Source: Candidatus Woesearchaeota archaeon (GTDB lineage: Archaea; Nanobdellota; Nanobdellia; Woesearchaeales; BM511). From it: a stretch of DNA of 5,269 nt. This document shows, in pieces, positions 1 through 2,515 of this stretch (positions are counted from its first letter, which is position 1; the number at the start of each line of letters is the position of its first letter). The stretch is taken from NCBI GenBank assembly GCA_018221175.1, contig JAAOYE010000017.1, forward strand, positions 1-5,269. The letters run 5' to 3'. A program made the position numbers and the translations under genes. Under the pieces are notes generated by a model. The model did no database searches. It was not told the origin of the DNA and worked only from the letters and a program-made list of their open reading frames with translations.

Positions 1-245
1 AGATATGCTATTGAAGCTATGTGAGAATATGATTTATATCCTTTAACTGCTAAGATTGCGTCGCATGCTTCTCTTATACAGTCATAGCCTGTTTCAAAGA
101 AAAGTATCGCGTCATCCTTTGAATCAAGTTTTTTAAGTGAATTTAGTCTTTTTTTTATTCCATTTATCAAAGAATTTGCCAAAGCAGTATCTTTTGAAAC
201 TTTTTTCACATCTTTTTTTTCCAAATAAAATTCAAAATCTCTCAT
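1..245 (-). CDS. HEPN-domain protein, putative toxin partner of MNT (partial, C-terminus off window)
   Basis: The first 81 residues are visible, beginning MRDFEFYLEKKDVKKVSKD; the rest lies beyond the left edge. The segment around residues 49-76 (FFETGYDCIREACDAILA, then KGYKSYSH) resembles the helical core of archaeal HEPN proteins encoded beside MNT nucleotidyltransferases. HEPN proteins are alpha-helical bundles; many are RNases using an R-x4-6-H motif in the C-terminal half, which is outside this window, so catalytic competence cannot be judged. The ATG overlaps the stop codon of the upstream MNT gene by four bases (ATGA), implying one transcript and coupled translation; no clear ribosome binding site is visible before it. 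Known for the family: the MNT partner neutralises HEPN toxins, in some cases by adding AMP to a tyrosine. That this pair works as toxin and antitoxin is inference from the gene pairing. The gene is A/T-rich with A8 coding runs. Confidence 0.75.
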   Translation of the reverse strand, partial: MRDFEFYLEKKDVKKVSKDTALANSLINGIKKRLNSLKKLDSKDDAILFFETGYDCIREACDAILAVKGYKSYSHIASIAY

Positions 246-769
246 TTTAGTTCCAGATACCCGTGTAAAACATGGCCATTTATAAGATTAGTGTAAAATT
301 CTTTTGAAATCTTTGTGTAGTCAATTAATGTTAAGTGTATCTCTTTATCTAATTTTTTTTCGTAATGAGTTTTATTTATTTGTTTTTTTTCTTTTGTTAT
401 AACTACCAGGTCTATATCGCTTTTTTCAAAGTCTTCCCCTCTTGAATAACTGCCATAAAGTATTATTGCTTTTGGCTTATAATAAGATATTAATTGATCC
501 ACAACTCCCGAGTCATATATTTTAAATATATTAAAAAATTTTTTGGCTCTTACAAACTTGTTTGATTCAGTGTTTGCCTGTGCTTCTACAAGATTTTTGT
601 ATCTCTTCTTAGTTATATATTCTTTTTGTTCTAATGAGTCTGTTATCTTAATTATCGTGTTTGGATGTATCTTTGCAAGTTTTGCAAGCTCTCTTATATG
701 AAATCTTGTTGTTGGTTTTTCAAAAAAAAAGCTGAGTACTTTGTTTTCATTATAATTGTTATTGTACAT
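242..769 (-). CDS. wHTH-MNT nucleotidyltransferase (putative antitoxin)
   Basis: The predicted protein has 175 residues. Residues about 8-60 form a winged helix-turn-helix (…TTRFHIRELAKLAKIHPN then TIIKITDSLEQKEYI). Residues about 101-165 form a minimal nucleotidyltransferase of the Pol-beta fold, with GSYSRGEDFEKSDIDL at 106-121. This matches the GS-x10-D-x-D signature; D118 and D120 are the metal ligands, and D150 in LTLIDYTK is a candidate third carboxylate. The family includes MntA-type antitoxins, which AMPylate HEPN toxins. The start at 769 is preferred over an in-frame ATG at 820: a TATA box at 793-801 would place transcription start near 770, giving a leaderless mRNA, whereas an 820 start would lie upstream of that promoter. 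The gene overlaps the HEPN gene by ATGA. The fused DNA-binding domain and two inverted repeats over its own promoter suggest autoregulation (inference). Confidence 0.85.
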   Translation of the reverse strand: MYNNNYNENKVLSFFFEKPTTRFHIRELAKLAKIHPNTIIKITDSLEQKEYITKKRYKNLVEAQANTESNKFVRAKKFFNIFKIYDSGVVDQLISYYKPKAIILYGSYSRGEDFEKSDIDLVVITKEKKQINKTHYEKKLDKEIHLTLIDYTKISKEFYTNLINGHVLHGYLELK

Positions 770-777
770 CTGTACAA
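762..777. promoter_or_regulatory. Operator candidate 1: 7-2-7 inverted repeat
   Basis: TTGTACA-TC-TGTACAA is a perfect inverted repeat with 7-bp arms and a 2-bp spacer. It covers the predicted transcription start and the ATG of the MNT gene. It shares its half-site pattern (TRTACA/TGTAYA) and geometry with a second repeat at 782-797, and the two centres are exactly 20 bp apart, about two helical turns. This fits binding of two protein dimers on the same DNA face. The likely ligand is the winged-helix domain of the MNT protein itself (inference). Confidence 0.6.
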
Positions 778-781
778 AATA

Positions 782-797
782 ATATACAGTTGTATAT
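782..797. promoter_or_regulatory. Operator candidate 2: 7-2-7 inverted repeat
   Basis: ATATACA-GT-TGTATAT is a perfect inverted repeat with 7-bp arms and a 2-bp spacer, the same layout as the repeat at 762-777. It overlaps the TATA box of the MNT gene. Part of its symmetry could arise by chance from A/T richness, but the matching spacer, the shared TRTACA/TGTAYA half-sites and the 20-bp phasing with the first repeat argue that the pair is a real operator. Confidence 0.55.
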
Positions 798-801
798 AAA
801 T
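793..801 (-). promoter_or_regulatory. TATA box of the MNT/HEPN operon
   Basis: On the minus strand this reads ATTTATATA, a good archaeal TATA box. Its centre is about 26 bp upstream of position 770, so transcription would begin at or just before the MNT ATG (769-767) and the message would be leaderless. It overlaps the upstream inverted repeat at 782-797, so a bound repressor would compete with TBP. Confidence 0.65.
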
Positions 802-822
802 GCTTTGTTTTTTGAAGCAAGA

Positions 823-834
823 TTTATAAATATA
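823..834 (+). promoter_or_regulatory. TATA box of mtnP-apt
   Basis: TTTATAAATATA lies after a purine-rich stretch (GAAGCAAGA) that could serve as the TFB-recognition element. Its centre is about 27 bp upstream of the ATG at 856, so the transcript would start at or within a few bases of the start codon and be leaderless. This promoter is back to back with the MNT/HEPN promoter, only about 20 bp from its TATA box, so occupancy of the operators at 762-797 might also affect it. Confidence 0.65.
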
Positions 835-855
835 GTGAAAAAAACCTTTATTATC

Positions 856-1614
856 ATGGTTAAAGTGGGCATTATTGGCGGTTCTGGGCTTGACAACCCT
901 GATATTTTAAAGGATGCAAAAGAAGTTGTTGTAAAAACTGAGTTTGGCGCTCCTTCTGACAAGATTAAAACAGGAAAGATTGATGGAGTAAAAGTTGCAA
1001 TCTTGCCAAGGCATGGAAAAAAGCATACTATCCCTCCAACACATGTAAATTACAGGGCAAATATTGCCGCATTAAAAAAATTGGGTGTCACACACATTAT
1101 TGCTACAACTGCGTGTGGCAGCCTAAAAAAAGAGATTGGCAGAGGGCATTTTGTGATTTTGGACCAGTTCATTGATTTTACAAGGAATCGTGAGCTTAGT
1201 TTTTTTGAAGAGTTTAAAGACGGAAAAATCAAGCATACACCTATGGCAGACCCATTTTCTGAGGATTTGCGAAAAGTTTTGATAGATAGTGCTAAAGAAA
1301 CCGGGATAAAGTATCATGATAAGGGAACAGTTGTTACAATTGAAGGCCCTAGGTTTTCAACGCGCGGCGAGAGTAAGATGTTTTCTTTGTGGGGTGCTGA
1401 TGTTATCAATATGAGCATTGCGCCTGAGTGTGCTCTTGCAAACGAGGCAGAGATTCCTTATGCTGCTGTTGCTATGGCTACTGATTATGACTGCTTGTTT
1501 GATGATGTCCCCCCTGTTACATGGGATGAAGTATTGAGTGTTTTTGGAAAGAATGTTGACAAAGTAATTAAATTATTGATGGGTGCCATTCCTAAAATTG
1601 GTGAGTTAAAATGA
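856..1614 (+). CDS. mtnP: S-methyl-5'-thioadenosine phosphorylase
   Basis: This cytoplasmic enzyme splits methylthioadenosine, the by-product of polyamine synthesis and other S-adenosylmethionine reactions, with phosphate to give adenine and 5-methylthioribose-1-phosphate. The 252-residue protein shows the PNP/MTAP family landmarks in order: GGSGLD at 8-13 and PRHG at 51-54 (phosphate site), the signature region ending TTACGSL at 84-90, HTPMADPF at 127-134 whose His matches the residue that reaches the neighbouring subunit's substrate in human MTAP, TIEGPRFSTR at 161-170, INM at 184-186 (ribose), and ATDYDC at 208-213. The two aspartates in ATDYDC favour an adenine base, whereas guanine/hypoxanthine-specific PNPs have Asn. 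The C-terminus is shorter than in human MTAP, as in other archaeal members. The start at 856 is chosen from the TATA box at 823-834; an in-frame ATG at 790 would lie upstream of that promoter. It overlaps apt by ATGA. Confidence 0.95.
   Translation: MVKVGIIGGSGLDNPDILKDAKEVVVKTEFGAPSDKIKTGKIDGVKVAILPRHGKKHTIPPTHVNYRANIAALKKLGVTHIIATTACGSLKKEIGRGHFVILDQFIDFTRNRELSFFEEFKDGKIKHTPMADPFSEDLRKVLIDSAKETGIKYHDKGTVVTIEGPRFSTRGESKMFSLWGADVINMSIAPECALANEAEIPYAAVAMATDYDCLFDDVPPVTWDEVLSVFGKNVDKVIKLLMGAIPKIGELK
1600..1604 (+). promoter_or_regulatory. Ribosome binding site of apt inside the end of mtnP
   Basis: GGTGA lies 6 bases before the apt ATG at 1611 and matches the anti-Shine-Dalgarno sequence (complement of TCACC). 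The internal apt gene therefore has a leader-type start signal, whereas the first gene of the operon appears leaderless. This mixed mode is common in archaea. Confidence 0.55.
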
Positions 1615-2153
1615 CTCCTGAAAGAAAAGAGATTAAAGATAAAATTCGAACAGTTCCCAATTGGCCAAAGAAAGGCATTATGTTTAGGGATATAACCACG
1701 CTTCTAAAAGATCCTGTTGGGTTAAAGCTTTGCCTAAATGATTTTTACAAGAGATACAATGAAGAGGATATTGATGTAATAATAGGTATTGACAGTCGTG
1801 GTTTTATCCTTGGTGGTGCATTGGCATATCTTCTTGAAAAAGGGTTTGTTCCTGTAAGAAAAAAAGGAAAACTCCCAGCAGAAACTATTAGCGAGACTTA
1901 TGAGTTGGAGTATGGAACTGACACATTAGAAATTCATAAAGATGCAATTAATAATGGTGATAAAGTGTTGATAATCGATGATTTGATTGCAACTGGGGGC
2001 ACAGCTATTGCTGCTGCTAAACTTGTAAAAAATCTTGGCGGAGAAATAGTTGAGATTGCTTTCATTGTTGACTTGCCAGATATTAAAGGCGGAGAAAAGC
2101 TAAGAAAAGCTGGCTTTAAATATTATGCTCAGACTTCTTTTGAAGGTCATTAA
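1611..2153 (+). CDS. apt: Adenine phosphoribosyltransferase
   Basis: The enzyme joins adenine to 5-phosphoribosyl-1-diphosphate to make AMP and pyrophosphate. The 180-residue length matches the family. Visible landmarks are the N-terminal FPxxGIxFRD-like segment (WPKKGIMFRDIT, 18-29), GIDSRGF at 59-65, the flexible-loop segment PVRKKGKLPAETISETY at 81-97, LEYGTDTLEIH at 99-109, and the PRPP-binding motif VLIIDDLIATGGTA at 119-132. It ends in FEGH, close to the terminal FPGH of bacterial Apt. Overall it reads as a classical bacterial/eukaryotic-type Apt rather than the divergent archaeal Hpt/Apt-like proteins, so transfer from bacteria is possible but unproven. The ATGA overlap with mtnP implies coupled expression, and the adenine released by MtnP is Apt's substrate, so the two genes form a two-step salvage route to AMP. 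Confidence 0.95.
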   Translation: MTPERKEIKDKIRTVPNWPKKGIMFRDITTLLKDPVGLKLCLNDFYKRYNEEDIDVIIGIDSRGFILGGALAYLLEKGFVPVRKKGKLPAETISETYELEYGTDTLEIHKDAINNGDKVLIIDDLIATGGTAIAAAKLVKNLGGEIVEIAFIVDLPDIKGGEKLRKAGFKYYAQTSFEGH

Positions 2154-2170
2154 AAATCGTTAGATTTTTA
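2151..2170 (+). terminator. Stem-loop at the apt stop codon, followed by a T-rich tract
   Basis: TAAAAATC-GTTA-GATTTTTA is a perfect 8-bp inverted repeat with a 4-base loop, and its first three bases are the apt stop codon. A T-rich tract (TTTTTCTCTCTTTTT, 2181-2195) follows 10 bp downstream. Archaeal termination mainly needs the T-rich tract, so the tract is the probable stop for the mtnP-apt message and the hairpin may protect its 3' end. The right arm also contains the TATA-like box of the 5S gene, so the symmetry could partly be a by-product of A/T-rich promoter sequence. Confidence 0.45.
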
Positions 2171-2173
2171 AAT
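2165..2173 (+). promoter_or_regulatory. TATA box of the 5S rRNA gene
   Basis: TTTTTAAAT is centred about 28 bp before the predicted first base of the 5S rRNA (2197), the normal archaeal TATA distance. It suggests the 5S gene is transcribed from its own promoter and not as part of a 16S-23S-5S transcript. Confidence 0.5.
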
Positions 2174-2196
2174 CAAGCTGTTTTTCTCTCTTTTTA

Positions 2197-2307
2197 GACG
2201 GCCATAGCGGCGTGGTTCCACCGGTTCCCATTTCGAACACCGAAGTTAAACGCGCTTGCGTTGCACTGTTGTACTGCACTTATGTGCGGGAAGCTTGCTT
2301 AGCCGTC
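2197..2307 (+). rRNA. rrf: 5S ribosomal RNA
   Basis: This is the RNA of the large-subunit central protuberance. The ends are set by helix I: GACGGC (2197-2202) pairs with GCCGTC (2302-2307). Between them are the conserved CATAGCGG after helix I, the helix II pairing GCGT (2210-2213) with ACGC (2250-2253), the helix III pairing CGGT (2222-2225) with ACCG (2239-2242) around CCCATTTCGAAC, and the near-invariant CGAAGTTAAA. The terminal helix IV hairpin is CTGCAC-TTAT-GTGCGG (2274-2289), followed by the loop E-type GGGAAG. At about 111 bases it is somewhat short for an archaeal 5S, mostly because of a minimal helix IV. It stands alone: no 23S or tRNA gene adjoins it, the upstream gene is apt, and its own TATA box and downstream T-rich tract mark a separate transcription unit. 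Exact ends may differ by one or two bases. Confidence 0.93.
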
Positions 2308-2310
2308 GAC

Positions 2311-2322
2311 TTTTCTTTTCTT
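2311..2322 (+). terminator. T-rich terminator after 5S rRNA
   Basis: TTTTCTTTTCTT begins within four bases of the end of the 5S rRNA. Interrupted T-runs of this type are the usual intrinsic terminators in archaea. No hairpin other than the 5S itself is needed. Confidence 0.6.
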
Positions 2323-2329
2323 ATAATCT

Positions 2330-2494
2330 TTATTTTTTAGAGGCTTTTTTTCTTTTTGGCATCTCTTTTAGATGCACATTGCCTTCTATGTCTTCGACAA
2401 ACCTTATCTGGGTTCCAGCTTCCCATCCTTTGGCTTGTGCAAGCTCTTTTGGGATGGTTATTTTGTACTGGCCATTGTTATCAACTAATTTCAT
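2330..2494 (-). CDS. Small AbrB/MazE/SpoVT-fold DNA-binding protein
   Basis: The 54-residue protein is predicted to be a swapped-hairpin AbrB-type dimer. The N-terminal 43 residues carry the family pattern: NNGQYKITIPKELAQAKGW (residues 6-24), then EAGTQIRFVED and GNVHLKE. The ITIPKELA…GW…G core is typical of AbrB/SpoVT transcription factors and MazE-like antitoxins. The tail (PKRKKASKK) is strongly basic, which could add non-specific DNA contact. It starts 21 bp after the stop of the large membrane ATPase gene, with a strong GGAGG at 2503-2507 seven to eight bases before the ATG, so it is probably the last gene of that operon. Archaea carry many short AbrB proteins, often beside toxins. No toxin is visible here, so it may instead regulate the ATPase operon or act as a small nucleoid-type protein. 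The domain call is firm; the role is inference. Confidence 0.85.
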   Translation of the reverse strand: MKLVDNNGQYKITIPKELAQAKGWEAGTQIRFVEDIEGNVHLKEMPKRKKASKK

Positions 2495-2501
2495 GTCATT
2501 T

Positions 2502-2507
2502 CCCTCC
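2502..2507 (-). promoter_or_regulatory. Shine-Dalgarno site of the AbrB-like gene
   Basis: GGAGGG on the minus strand, seven bases before the ATG at 2494, is the strongest ribosome binding site in the window. It decides the start. An ATG at 2499 is only two bases from the site and reads ATG-ACA-TGA, closing after two codons, so 2494 is the genuine start. The site lies between the ATPase stop codon and this gene, allowing efficient independent initiation on a shared message. Confidence 0.75.
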
Positions 2508-2515
2508 TAATTAAC

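Noticed and set aside
801..819. Inverted repeat TGCTT…AAGCA between the two promoters
   Set aside because: It has only 5-bp arms with a 9-base spacer and does not share the half-sites of the two 7-2-7 repeats, so it could be chance.
770..820. 17-residue N-terminal extension of the MNT protein
   Set aside because: The extension lies upstream of the predicted transcription start and overlaps the TATA box and operator repeats.
790..855. 22-residue N-terminal extension of MtnP
   Set aside because: It runs through the mtnP TATA box, and the family normally starts a few residues before the GGSG/GGTG phosphate loop, as it does from 856.
2491..2499. Two-codon ORF ATG-ACA-TGA just before the AbrB-like start
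   Set aside because: It is too close to the Shine-Dalgarno site (two bases from GGAGGG) to be initiated well, and is most simply a chance ATG.
2256..2510. Plus-strand open frame of 84 codons
   Set aside because: It begins inside the 5S rRNA and runs antisense through the AbrB-like gene; its translation matches no recognisable family.
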